In this document: in pieces, positions 1 to 5,591 of the stretch
Position numbering within the stretch: position 1 is the first letter of the stretch
How the letters are laid out: the number at the start of each line of letters is the position of its first letter
From: Desulfocapsa sp.
GTDB lineage: Bacteria; Desulfobacterota; Desulfobulbia; Desulfobulbales; Desulfocapsaceae
DNA: 5,591 bases
NCBI GenBank assembly: GCA_029934915.1
Contig: JAOZLI010000176.1
Coordinates: 1 to 5,591, forward strand
Direction: 5' to 3'
Notes under the pieces: generated by a model
The model's database searches: none
What the model saw: the letters and a program-made list of their open reading frames with translations, nothing else
What the model was told of the DNA's origin: nothing
Position numbers and translations under genes: made by a program

Positions 1-743
1 CAATTAATCTCAACCTTGAAATCTGGCGACAGAAAGACAGCCAGAGCCAGGGTGATTTTGAAACTTACCAGTTAGATAACATTTCAACGGATATGTCTTT
101 TCTTGAAATGTTGGATGTCCTCAACGAAAAGCTCACTCGAGAGGCCAGGGAACCAGTAGCCTTTGATCACGATTGCAGGGAAGGCATCTGCGGTATGTGT
201 GGTGCAGTGGTTAATGGTATTGCACATGGCCCGGAACCGGCGACAACACTTTGCCAGTTGCACATGCGACACTTTAAAACTGGCGACACCATAGTTATCG
301 AACCGTTTCGTTCCCGTGCCTTTCCCATCCAGAAAGATCTTGTTATTGACCGAAGTTCTCTCGACAGAATCATACAAGCTGGCGGGTATGTTTCTGTAAA
401 CACCGGTGGAACTCCAGATGGTAATGCAACACAAGTCCCCTCCCCCATTGCCGAACTGGCCATGGATGCGGCCGCCTGCATAGGTTGCGGAGCCTGTGTT
501 GCCAGTTGCCCCAATGGTGCAGCCATGCTATTCACCGGAGCAAAAATAACACAACTCAGCCTCTTGCCACAGGGAAAAGCAGAACGTAAAGAACGTGCTC
601 TTGCCATGGTTAATGCCATGGATAACGAAGGATTTGGAAACTGTACAAACGAGCGCGAATGTGAAGCAGTATGTCCAAAGAGCATCTCAATCAGGAATAT
701 TGCCAGAATGAACAGGGAATTTGTTAAAGCCTCTTTCTTTTAG
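1..743 (+). CDS. sdhB: Succinate dehydrogenase/fumarate reductase iron-sulfur subunit, 5' partial
   Basis: Iron-sulfur subunit of the membrane-bound succinate:menaquinone oxidoreductase/fumarate reductase. It carries electrons between the flavoprotein SdhA and the quinone site in the membrane anchor. The first complete codon is at 3, and 246 residues are readable to TAG at 741-743. Family length is about 245-250, so only a few N-terminal residues should be missing. Counting from codon 3, all cluster ligands are present: [2Fe-2S] C58, C63, C66, C84; [4Fe-4S] C159, C162, C165 and C224; [3Fe-4S] C169, C214 and C220. The N-terminus (LNLEIWRQK, later [15 protein letters not shown]) resembles the sdhCAB/frdCAB type found in Desulfobacterota, epsilonproteobacteria and Bacteroidota, in which sdhB is the last gene. 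An ATG at 93 is an internal Met, because the frame stays open and conserved upstream of it. In Geobacter one such complex works in both directions, so direction cannot be told here. Confidence 0.96.
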   Translation, partial: INLNLEIWRQKDSQSQGDFETYQLDNISTDMSFLEMLDVLNEKLTREAREPVAFDHDCREGICGMCGAVVNGIAHGPEPATTLCQLHMRHFKTGDTIVIEPFRSRAFPIQKDLVIDRSSLDRIIQAGGYVSVNTGGTPDGNATQVPSPIAELAMDAAACIGCGACVASCPNGAAMLFTGAKITQLSLLPQGKAERKERALAMVNAMDNEGFGNCTNERECEAVCPKSISIRNIARMNREFVKASFF

Positions 744-1258
744 GACTCGGGCTCAGCAAACAACAGACAACCGCCACCATTAAATATGGTGCTTGGTGTT
801 GCGTCATCCATACCAAAACGTATAAAATTCAGGCTAAACAACGTATCGGTGAGTAGCAGTTGAATGGGAGGGTACTCAAGGCGAAGAAACTCACTCAAGG
901 TGAAGGTCTGCAGGTGATTGCGCCCTTTAAATATTTTAGCATCCCTGTAGGTATGTGAAAGAAAGAAACTAAACGCCAGCGGTTTTGCAAAACCTTCCAG
1001 AATTGTACCAGTAAGGCGCACAGAAAGATTTGCTCCGCACTCCAGGATTTGCTGGCTGGCAATCTCTGCCAGCAGGACATTACTTTCAAGGGTAACAGAT
1101 TTACGCACATCATTCACATACTCCACAGGAACAACAGTAAAATCCTGCGGCATGAAAAATGAACTGATTTCCGTTAACGATTCCACAAAATCGTCGGTAA
1201 TTACTTGTGACTGCTGATTGAGCCTCACGCCTGTTTTGCAGCTTGCCCCGGTATTCAC
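740..1258 (-). CDS. Hypothetical protein, 172 aa, family not recognised
   Basis: I do not recognise this protein. It has 172 residues with mixed polarity and alternating hydrophobic stretches, which suggests a soluble alpha/beta protein. There is no signal peptide, no clear membrane segment and no metal-binding cluster; its three cysteines (C7, C74, C164) are scattered. Notable stretches are a Phe-rich [18 protein letters not shown] around residues 97-114, a Leu-rich [16 protein letters not shown] around 123-138, and GGGCLLF near the end. The start chosen is GTG at 1258-1256, because GAGGA lies 7 nt before it. An ATG-ATG seven codons' length upstream is in another frame and stops at once. The TAA stop overlaps the sdhB TAG stop in the tetramer TTAG. 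It diverges from the reductase gene at 1512. Support for it being real is the long open frame, the good ribosome binding site, a candidate promoter upstream and the tight convergent fit. There is no recognised homologue. Confidence 0.62.
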   Translation of the reverse strand: MNTGASCKTGVRLNQQSQVITDDFVESLTEISSFFMPQDFTVVPVEYVNDVRKSVTLESNVLLAEIASQQILECGANLSVRLTGTILEGFAKPLAFSFFLSHTYRDAKIFKGRNHLQTFTLSEFLRLEYPPIQLLLTDTLFSLNFIRFGMDDATPSTIFNGGGCLLFAEPES

Positions 1259-1265
1259 AATATTT

Positions 1266-1270
1266 TCCTC
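1266..1270 (-). promoter_or_regulatory. Ribosome binding site for the 172-aa protein
   Basis: On the minus strand this reads GAGGA, 7 nt before the GTG at 1258. It decides the start: the nearby ATG codons at about 1275 run in another frame to a TGA overlapping the GTG. Confidence 0.6.
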
Positions 1271-1295
1271 ATCATGTTATGAACCAGTTGCTTTA

Positions 1296-1325
1296 ATATT
1301 CGTAAATATCAACGGTCTATGTCAA
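1296..1325 (-). promoter_or_regulatory. Candidate sigma-70 promoter for the 172-aa protein
   Basis: The minus strand has a perfect -35 hexamer TTGACA (1325-1320). After an 18-bp spacer comes GAATAT (1301-1296), which matches the -10 consensus at only three of six positions. AATATT one base further matches at four, with a 19-bp spacer. Transcription would start near 1289, about 20 nt before the GAGGA site. The -10 region lies within the left arm of the inverted repeat at 1298-1342. The strong -35 is seen directly; promoter function is inferred. Confidence 0.35.
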
Positions 1326-1342
1326 ATATTGTATTTACGAAT
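1298..1342. repeat. 11-bp perfect inverted repeat in the divergent intergenic region, possible operator
   Basis: The left arm ATTCGTAAATA (1298-1308) and right arm TATTTACGAAT (1332-1342) are exact reverse complements separated by 23 bp. The arm centres are 34 bp apart, close to three helical turns, so both would face the same side of the DNA. The arms flank the minus-strand TTGACA and cover its likely -10. It has almost no G+C and no following T-run, so it is not a terminator. The rest of the 1259-1511 gap is AT-rich, with no further ORF and no convincing plus-strand promoter. Isolated hexamers (TTGACA at 1440, CATAAT at 1432, TATAGC at 1353) lack properly spaced partners. Confidence 0.5.
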
Positions 1343-1511
1343 TCATCATAAGTATAGCACGAACAAAATAAAAATAGAAATATGACAATGAATATACCGG
1401 TTCGACAACAGACTTGCTTGACTCTGCACGCCATAATAGTTGACACTATACGCCAACCATAAGACCTCAAAACCCTTTGATCGACCCGACGATGATAAAG
1501 ACATATCAACA

Positions 1512-2543
1512 ATGCAAATCGAAAATCTCATAATTGGTGCAGGACCTGGCGGCCTTGCCTGTGCAAAAGTATTAGCTGAACACGCCAAAAACACACTGGT
1601 CCTTGAAAGAAAATCAGGTATTGGTGCTAAGGTGTGTGCTGGTGGCATTACCTGGAGCGGCCTTATCAGTCGGGTTCCAAAAACGCTTGCCGAGCAGGCA
1701 TTTTGTAAACAGGTCATACAAACGCCCTTTCAAAATATTACCATCGAAGAAAAAACTCCGATCATTGCCACGGTCAATCGAAAAAAACTTGGCCAGATGA
1801 TGGCAACGCAGGCACGTGAAGCAGGGGCTGCAATCAGAACCGATGCCATTGTTCGAAAAATTGACACCAATTCGGTCATTGTACAGGACAAGAAAACGAA
1901 AAAGACAGAAACGATTACCTTCACAAATCTTATCGGAGCCGATGGGTCCAGCTCCCTGGTACGAAGACACCTGGGGCTAAAAAATGAAAATTCAGGAATC
2001 GGAATAAACTATTTTGTAGCTGGAAAATGCTCAAAGATGGAATGGCACCTTAACAACAAACTCTTTGCCAACGGATATGCATGGATTTTCCCTCACGCTG
2101 AAACAATCTCCATTGGTGCATACGCCCCGAAAAAGAGTATGAACCCAGGAGATCTCAAAAAAGCACTTCTCCTATGGGCAGAGAAGCAGGGTTATTCACT
2201 GCATAAGGAACAAGCCAGGGCTGAATATATCAACTTTGATTTCCAGGGCTGGAATTTTGGGAAGACCTTCCTTGTGGGAGATGCTGCGGGTCTGGCCTCT
2301 GGCCTCACTGGCGAGGGCATTTACCCTGCTATTATTTCAGGGGAACAGGTGGCAAGAACCATAATAGATCCGAATCATAGCAGTAAAGTGATGGATCAAC
2401 TGGTGCAGAAACATACAAAGCACAGTAAAATGGTAGAGCTCAGTGGAAAAAACGGAATTCTAAACGCAATACTGGCAGAACTGGTGACACTGGCATTGCG
2501 ATCAGGTATATTGAATTTCAAGAAATTGGAAATGGCCATTTAA
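1512..2543 (+). CDS. Geranylgeranyl reductase-family FAD-dependent oxidoreductase
   Basis: Flavoprotein of the geranylgeranyl reductase (GGR/ChlP/MenJ-like) family, which hydrogenates double bonds of polyprenyl chains in chlorophyll, archaeal lipids or menaquinone. The 343 residues show the whole family pattern: Rossmann GAGPGG at 9-14 followed by E32 for the ADP ribose; the family loop KVCAGGI at 40-46 with its conserved Cys; GADG at 142-145; the substrate-cavity motif YxWxFP at 189-194; and the second FAD motif GDAAG at 257-261 with TGEGI at 266-270. The ATG at 1512 puts the Rossmann fold right at the N-terminus as usual. An open frame from TTG at 1440 would add 24 unrelated polar residues. 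No clear Shine-Dalgarno precedes 1512. The C-terminus (about 316-336) has amphipathic or hydrophobic helices suited to membrane contact. There is no chlorophyll or archaeal context, so menaquinone side-chain reduction is the likeliest role (inferred). The cytochrome gene follows after 31 bp, probably co-transcribed. Confidence 0.88.
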   Translation: MQIENLIIGAGPGGLACAKVLAEHAKNTLVLERKSGIGAKVCAGGITWSGLISRVPKTLAEQAFCKQVIQTPFQNITIEEKTPIIATVNRKKLGQMMATQAREAGAAIRTDAIVRKIDTNSVIVQDKKTKKTETITFTNLIGADGSSSLVRRHLGLKNENSGIGINYFVAGKCSKMEWHLNNKLFANGYAWIFPHAETISIGAYAPKKSMNPGDLKKALLLWAEKQGYSLHKEQARAEYINFDFQGWNFGKTFLVGDAAGLASGLTGEGIYPAIISGEQVARTIIDPNHSSKVMDQLVQKHTKHSKMVELSGKNGILNAILAELVTLALRSGILNFKKLEMAI

Positions 2544-2574
2544 CTATCCTACCCTTTTAGCCTATACAGCCTTT

Positions 2575-2844
2575 ATGACAGCCCAAAAATCGAAAAAGAC
2601 ATTATTTATCAATATTGCATTTGTAATATCATTAATCGGAATCCTTCTTTTCCTGTTTAAAGCGCCGGAAATAACCACACCGAAGCTTCCCCATGATGAC
2701 GATCACAATCGTTTCTTTTCCATGAAGAAGAAAGCCGCAGGGAAACTATGCGTAGAGTGTCATTCCGTTGAAGACACAGAAGAAATCCATAAGGAGACCA
2801 CTCCCAACACAAATCGCTGTTTGTTCTGCCATAGGCGTGATTAG
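2575..2844 (+). CDS. Small membrane-anchored dihaem cytochrome c
   Basis: An 89-residue electron carrier. A short basic N-terminus (K5, K7, K8) precedes one hydrophobic segment at about residues 10-29, with no obvious cleavage site. This predicts an uncleaved anchor with the remainder in the periplasm. The periplasmic part holds two c-type haem motifs, CVECH (C59, C62, H63) and CLFCH (C82, C85, H86). H40, H44 and H72 could serve as distal ligands, giving bis-His haems. The start is the only ATG that includes the anchor; no good Shine-Dalgarno is visible, so translation may depend on the upstream gene 31 bp away. The TAG stop overlaps the pepN TAA stop by the shared TTAG. I do not recognise a named family. 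It could be a quinol-linked or multi-cytochrome-network component, and its place beside the GGR-like gene suggests a quinone or redox link (inference). Confidence 0.85.
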   Translation: MTAQKSKKTLFINIAFVISLIGILLFLFKAPEITTPKLPHDDDHNRFFSMKKKAAGKLCVECHSVEDTEEIHKETTPNTNRCLFCHRRD

Positions 2845-5462
2845 GACGTTAAAGTTCTACTTACCATTTCAAACACATCGCCGGACAAACCATCCTTCTC
2901 GACGATTCGCTGGAGTTGCTGTTTCATAAGATCCTGCCGTGCACCGTCATATCGTCGCCATGCGGCAAAGGGTGAAGTTAAACGTGATGCAATTTGCGGA
3001 TTTTTCGAATCAAGCGTTACTATCTGGTCAGCCAGAAACGTATACCCTTCCCCGTTACCAGCATGAAAGCAGAAATGATTACCGCCAAAGGCTCCGATTA
3101 ACGAACGAATTTTATTAGGATTTGACAGAGAAAACGCGGAATGCTTCATCAGGTTCTTAACGTTGCCAAGCGTTGCGGGAAGGCTTGAACTTGCCTGTAA
3201 AATAAGCCATTTATCCATGACCAACTGATCGTCTTTCCATTTTTCATAAAAATCGGCCAGCAGCTCCTGACGTAGCTCAATATCACAATGCACAACTGCT
3301 GCCAGGACAGCAATCACATCCGTCATATTGGAACCGTGGTGGTATTGTTCTTGAGCAAGTCGTATATCTTTTGCGTCCACCACCCTTGCAGCAAGTAGAG
3401 TCGAAAGACAGATATTTTTGAGTTTTCGCTTCCCCATGGCGTCGGGACTCAACTCATATTCCCCATCAATTGTATTCTCTCGGACGACGGATCGTAGATT
3501 TTCTGCACAGGCAACGGCCAGTTCCTGACGGACAAATGTCCTTGCCTGGTGCAAAGCGTCGGGATCAATCACATCCATCTGCTGGGCTAGATAACTCTCT
3601 TCAGGTAGCGTCAGAGCCATGGCCAGCAATGATCTATCACTCGTTGTATCGAGCAAAATTGTCTGCATAGCATCGAGATATAAGGGATCAAGCTTTGCTT
3701 CCTCTCCCTTCTGAAAAGTTGCTGCCAATTCAAGAATCACCGATTCACTCATGCGAAAACCTGCATCCCAGCGATTAAAAGGATCGGAATCGTTTGCCAT
3801 CAGAAAAGCTAACTGTTCGCTGGTCTGCCACTGCTTTATTTTCACGGGTGCTGAAAAGCCACGCAGCAGGGAAAGTGTTGGTTTCTCCGGTAAATCTAAA
3901 AAAGAGAAGGTCTCTTTTTCCTTTCGTAACTGCAGAAGTGTATTTTCCGTGCCCATATCGTTACCACTGGAATTAACCAGTCCAAAGGCAACGGGAATAT
4001 GAAAGGGCTGTTTTTGTTCCTGCCCGGGCGTTGCAGGACAGCTTTGCGAGACAGTCAGCAGATATTCATGTTTTTCTTCGTTCCACTCTTCTTCCACCGC
4101 AAGTGTTGGTGTTCCCGACTGTGAATACCAGCGTTTAAATTGTTCAAGATCGATTCCGGATGCATCGGCCATTGCTGCTGCAAAATCATCACAGGTCACT
4201 GCCTGTCCATCATGACGCTGAAAGTAAAGATCCATGCCTTTTCTAAAATTATCAACGCCCAGCAGAGTATGCATCATACGTATAACTTCTGCGCCTTTGT
4301 TATACACTGTCGCCGTATAAAAGTTATTGATTTGCACGTAGGAATCCGGCCTGACAGGATGAGCCATGGGTCCTGCATCTTCACGAAACTGAAAATTACG
4401 CAAAACCCGCACGTCATCAATGCGCTGGACTGCCCTTGAATTCATATCAGAAGAAAACTCCTGATCACGAAAGACAGTCAGCCCCTCTTTTAAACTCAGC
4501 TGAAACCAGTCTCGACAAGTAACCCGGTTTCCCGTCCAGTTATGGAAATATTCATGGGCAATCACCCCTTCCACTCTCAAAAAATCCTGATCGGTCGCGG
4601 TCTCTTGTGAGGCCAGAACATATTTTGAATTAAAGACATTCAGGCCCTTATTCTCCATGGCTCCCATATTAAAATCATCAACGGCTACAATCATATAGGT
4701 ATCAAGGTCATATTCCAGGCCAAATACGTCCTGATCCCAGCGCATGCTTTTCTTTAACGATTCCATGGCATGACCGCATTTATCCCGGTTTTTTTCCTGC
4801 ACAAAAATATGCAGGTCGATATCCCGCCCCGAACTGCTTGTAAAGCTATCCTCTATTCGTACAAGATCACCGGCCACCAGGGCAAAAAGATAGCTGGGCT
4901 TGGGAAAGGGGTCTTCCCACACTGCGTAATGACGACCATCTGCAAGCTCGCCTGCCTTCATAAGGTTTCCATTGGAAAGCAATACTGGACAACTCTTTTT
5001 ATCCGCTTCAATTCTCGTGGTAAAACGACTCATCACATCCGGACGATCCGCATAGTAGGTTATTTTTCGAAAGCCCTCTGCTTCACACTGGGTACAAAAA
5101 TTCCCACTCGACCGATACAATCCTTCCAGAGCCGTATTTTTATCGGGGAAAATTCTGGTCGTAACTTCCAGAACAAATGAATCAGGTACCTTGAAAAGAG
5201 TAAGTCCTTTATCACTTACTTCATACTGTTTGCTTTCAAGACTGTTGCCATCAATGCTTATCGCCTGTAATTCCAGATCCTCACCATGTAAAAACAGATC
5301 ATTCTTTTCCTGATCAGACCCAGGATTTTTAGAAAAACTACTTCGAACGCTAACAACGGTTTCTTTGTCACCAAGGTTAAAATCAAGGAAAACATCTTCT
5401 ATCAGATAGACGGGAACCTGATAATCTTTTCTATGGATGGTATTATGATTTGTGTTTGACAT
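2841..5462 (-). CDS. pepN: Aminopeptidase N, M1 family zinc metallopeptidase
   Basis: Cytosolic zinc aminopeptidase removing N-terminal residues from peptides in the last steps of protein turnover. The 873 residues compare with 870 in E. coli PepN and align in register with it throughout. Zinc site: HEYFH at 303-307 plus E326, the HExxH-x18-E signature (H303, H307, E326 bind zinc; E304 is the general base). GAMEN at 267-271 binds the substrate N-terminus, the QCEAEGF stretch supplies E127, and Y387 is the transition-state tyrosine; all lie six positions after the E. coli residues. The fold order is the N-terminal beta domain (to about 195), the thermolysin-like catalytic domain (to about 440), a small beta-sandwich, then a helical C-terminal domain ending in a typical LSGDVFEMVS tail. 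The start is ATG at 5462, which has AGGA 6 nt before it and gives the expected length. A GTG at 5507 would add 15 residues and no visible ribosome site. It appears intact and monocistronic, convergent with the cytochrome gene. Confidence 0.97.
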   Translation of the reverse strand: MSNTNHNTIHRKDYQVPVYLIEDVFLDFNLGDKETVVSVRSSFSKNPGSDQEKNDLFLHGEDLELQAISIDGNSLESKQYEVSDKGLTLFKVPDSFVLEVTTRIFPDKNTALEGLYRSSGNFCTQCEAEGFRKITYYADRPDVMSRFTTRIEADKKSCPVLLSNGNLMKAGELADGRHYAVWEDPFPKPSYLFALVAGDLVRIEDSFTSSSGRDIDLHIFVQEKNRDKCGHAMESLKKSMRWDQDVFGLEYDLDTYMIVAVDDFNMGAMENKGLNVFNSKYVLASQETATDQDFLRVEGVIAHEYFHNWTGNRVTCRDWFQLSLKEGLTVFRDQEFSSDMNSRAVQRIDDVRVLRNFQFREDAGPMAHPVRPDSYVQINNFYTATVYNKGAEVIRMMHTLLGVDNFRKGMDLYFQRHDGQAVTCDDFAAAMADASGIDLEQFKRWYSQSGTPTLAVEEEWNEEKHEYLLTVSQSCPATPGQEQKQPFHIPVAFGLVNSSGNDMGTENTLLQLRKEKETFSFLDLPEKPTLSLLRGFSAPVKIKQWQTSEQLAFLMANDSDPFNRWDAGFRMSESVILELAATFQKGEEAKLDPLYLDAMQTILLDTTSDRSLLAMALTLPEESYLAQQMDVIDPDALHQARTFVRQELAVACAENLRSVVRENTIDGEYELSPDAMGKRKLKNICLSTLLAARVVDAKDIRLAQEQYHHGSNMTDVIAVLAAVVHCDIELRQELLADFYEKWKDDQLVMDKWLILQASSSLPATLGNVKNLMKHSAFSLSNPNKIRSLIGAFGGNHFCFHAGNGEGYTFLADQIVTLDSKNPQIASRLTSPFAAWRRYDGARQDLMKQQLQRIVEKDGLSGDVFEMVSRTLTS

Positions 5463-5468
5463 GATTTT

Positions 5469-5472
5469 TCCT
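5469..5472 (-). promoter_or_regulatory. Ribosome binding site for pepN
   Basis: The minus strand reads AGGA followed by six bases and ATG at 5462. It favours this start over the in-frame GTG at 5507, which lies upstream of the likely transcription start. Confidence 0.65.
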
Positions 5473-5484
5473 GTATAGTGTATG

Positions 5485-5512
5485 CTGGAGTTGACAATTG
5501 TATTCACTCCAG
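5485..5512. repeat. 7-bp inverted repeat over the pepN promoter, possible operator
   Basis: CTGGAGT (5485-5491) and ACTCCAG (5506-5512) are exact inverted arms separated by 14 bp. Inside lies an eight-base palindrome ACAATTGT (5494-5501), whose centre is one base off the outer centre. One arm would sit between -35 and -10 of the candidate pepN promoter and the other at its start site, a normal place for a repressor. The same interval also has a plus-strand TTGACA (5491-5496), with GATTAT 15 bp later as a poor -10 partner. That pair could be a divergent promoter for a gene beyond the right edge. Confidence 0.4.
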
Positions 5513-5525
5513 ATTATTTTCATAA
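5497..5525 (-). promoter_or_regulatory. Candidate pepN promoter
   Basis: On the minus strand, TACAAT (5502-5497, five of six matches to the -10 consensus) is preceded at 17 bp by TTATGA (5525-5520, a weak -35). Transcription would begin near 5490, leaving a leader of about 28 nt containing the ribosome site. The -10 lies inside the inverted repeat at 5485-5512. Seen from sequence only. Confidence 0.4.
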
Positions 5526-5566
5526 AACAAACAACTTTGATGGTATTGTAAAAAGACCACACTCAC

Positions 5567-5591
5567 CATGAAGGGCATGAAGAACATGAAG
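5567..5591. repeat. 9-bp tandem repeat CATGAAGRR, cut by the window edge
   Basis: CATGAAGGG (5567-5575), CATGAAGAA (5576-5584) and CATGAAG (5585-5591) form 2.8 units of a 9-bp period running into the right edge. In frame from ATG at 5568 it would read MKGMKNMK; in the next frame His-Glu-Gly/His-Glu-Glu repeats, with a stop (TAA) just upstream. On the minus strand the frame is open from the edge to TGA at 5506-5504, giving Phe/Met-rich residues. No Shine-Dalgarno precedes 5568. It may be a non-coding repeat array or the 5' end of a gene with a repetitive start; the window is too short to decide. Confidence 0.5.

Noticed and set aside
84..685. Long minus-strand open frames opposite sdhB (84-434, 167-685)
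   Set aside because: They are shadows of a gene with all ten iron-sulfur ligands plus the family C66 in place. The shadow translations show no domain and no ribosome sites.
775..791. Hairpin CACCAT-TAAAT-ATGGTG just past sdhB, considered as a terminator
   Set aside because: The stem is only 6 bp with modest G+C, no T-run follows on either strand, and it lies in the coding sequence of the 172-residue protein.
874..905. Imperfect direct repeat ACTCAAGGYGAAG (874-886 and 893-905)
   Set aside because: There are only two copies, 19 bp apart, inside a coding frame; chance or local sequence bias explains it.
1440..1468. TTGACA at 1440-1445 as the -35 of the reductase promoter
   Set aside because: No acceptable -10 hexamer lies 15-19 bp downstream (the region reads around AAGACCTCAA).
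1440..1511. Upstream in-frame extension of the reductase from TTG at 1440
   Set aside because: The added 24 residues are polar and unlike the family, which begins just before the GAGPGG motif. TTG at 1440 has no ribosome site, and the ATG at 1512 gives the expected N-terminus.
1492..1533. 13-codon ORF overlapping the start of the reductase gene (possible leader peptide)
   Set aside because: It has no Shine-Dalgarno, no amino-acid bias suggesting attenuation, and no downstream hairpin pair.
1309..1970. Minus-strand open frames opposite the reductase gene (1309-1512, 1346-1717, 1614-1970)
   Set aside because: They lie mostly over the conserved FAD-binding region on the other strand and have no recognisable features.
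3470..5180. Plus-strand open frames inside pepN (3470-3670, 3751-4002, 4140-4439, 4770-5180)
   Set aside because: They are antisense shadows of an intact M1 peptidase, with no ribosome sites and no domain-like sequence.
5463..5507. 15-residue N-terminal extension of PepN from GTG at 5507
   Set aside because: ATG at 5462 has a proper AGGA site and gives 873 residues with catalytic residues at a constant offset of six from E. coli PepN. The GTG lies upstream of the probable transcription start.

Overview
The window looks like a piece of chromosome from an anaerobic, menaquinone-using Gram-negative bacterium. The best guess is Desulfobacterota, perhaps a Desulfobulbales-type sulfate reducer. 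The guess rests on three things: an SdhB/FrdB of the delta/epsilonproteobacterial-Bacteroidota kind, a geranylgeranyl-reductase-family flavoprotein next to a membrane-anchored dihaem cytochrome c, and moderate base composition with AT-rich intergenic stretches. It is inferred from protein character only. No rRNA, tRNA, CRISPR, insertion sequence or phage gene is visible.

Layout, left to right. (1) The 3' part of sdhB (+), nearly complete, enters from the left edge; sdhA and the membrane anchor are expected outside. (2) A leftward 172-residue protein of unknown function (740-1258) ends against sdhB, and the two stop codons share the tetramer TTAG. (3) A 253-bp AT-rich divergent intergenic region (1259-1511) carries a perfect 11-bp inverted repeat around a candidate promoter. 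(4) A geranylgeranyl reductase-like FAD protein (1512-2543, +) is followed 31 bp later by a small membrane-anchored dihaem cytochrome c (2575-2844, +). (5) A full-length leftward pepN (2841-5462), an M1 zinc aminopeptidase, meets the cytochrome gene end to end, again sharing TTAG at the stops. (6) Upstream of pepN is a short regulatory region with a 7-bp inverted repeat over the candidate -10, followed at the right edge by the start of a 9-bp tandem repeat (CATGAAGRR).

How the genes may work together. SdhB feeds electrons between succinate/fumarate and menaquinone. The GGR-family enzyme most plausibly saturates isoprenoid double bonds, and in a bacterium making partly saturated menaquinone the quinone side chain is a natural substrate. 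The cytochrome would place two c-haems on the periplasmic face. A quinone/respiration theme across the left half is therefore reasonable but inferred. PepN is a housekeeping cytosolic peptidase with no evident link to it. No defence, mobile or otherwise clearly new multi-gene system is seen. The GGR/cytochrome pair, the orphan 172-residue protein and the edge repeat are the items most worth following up.
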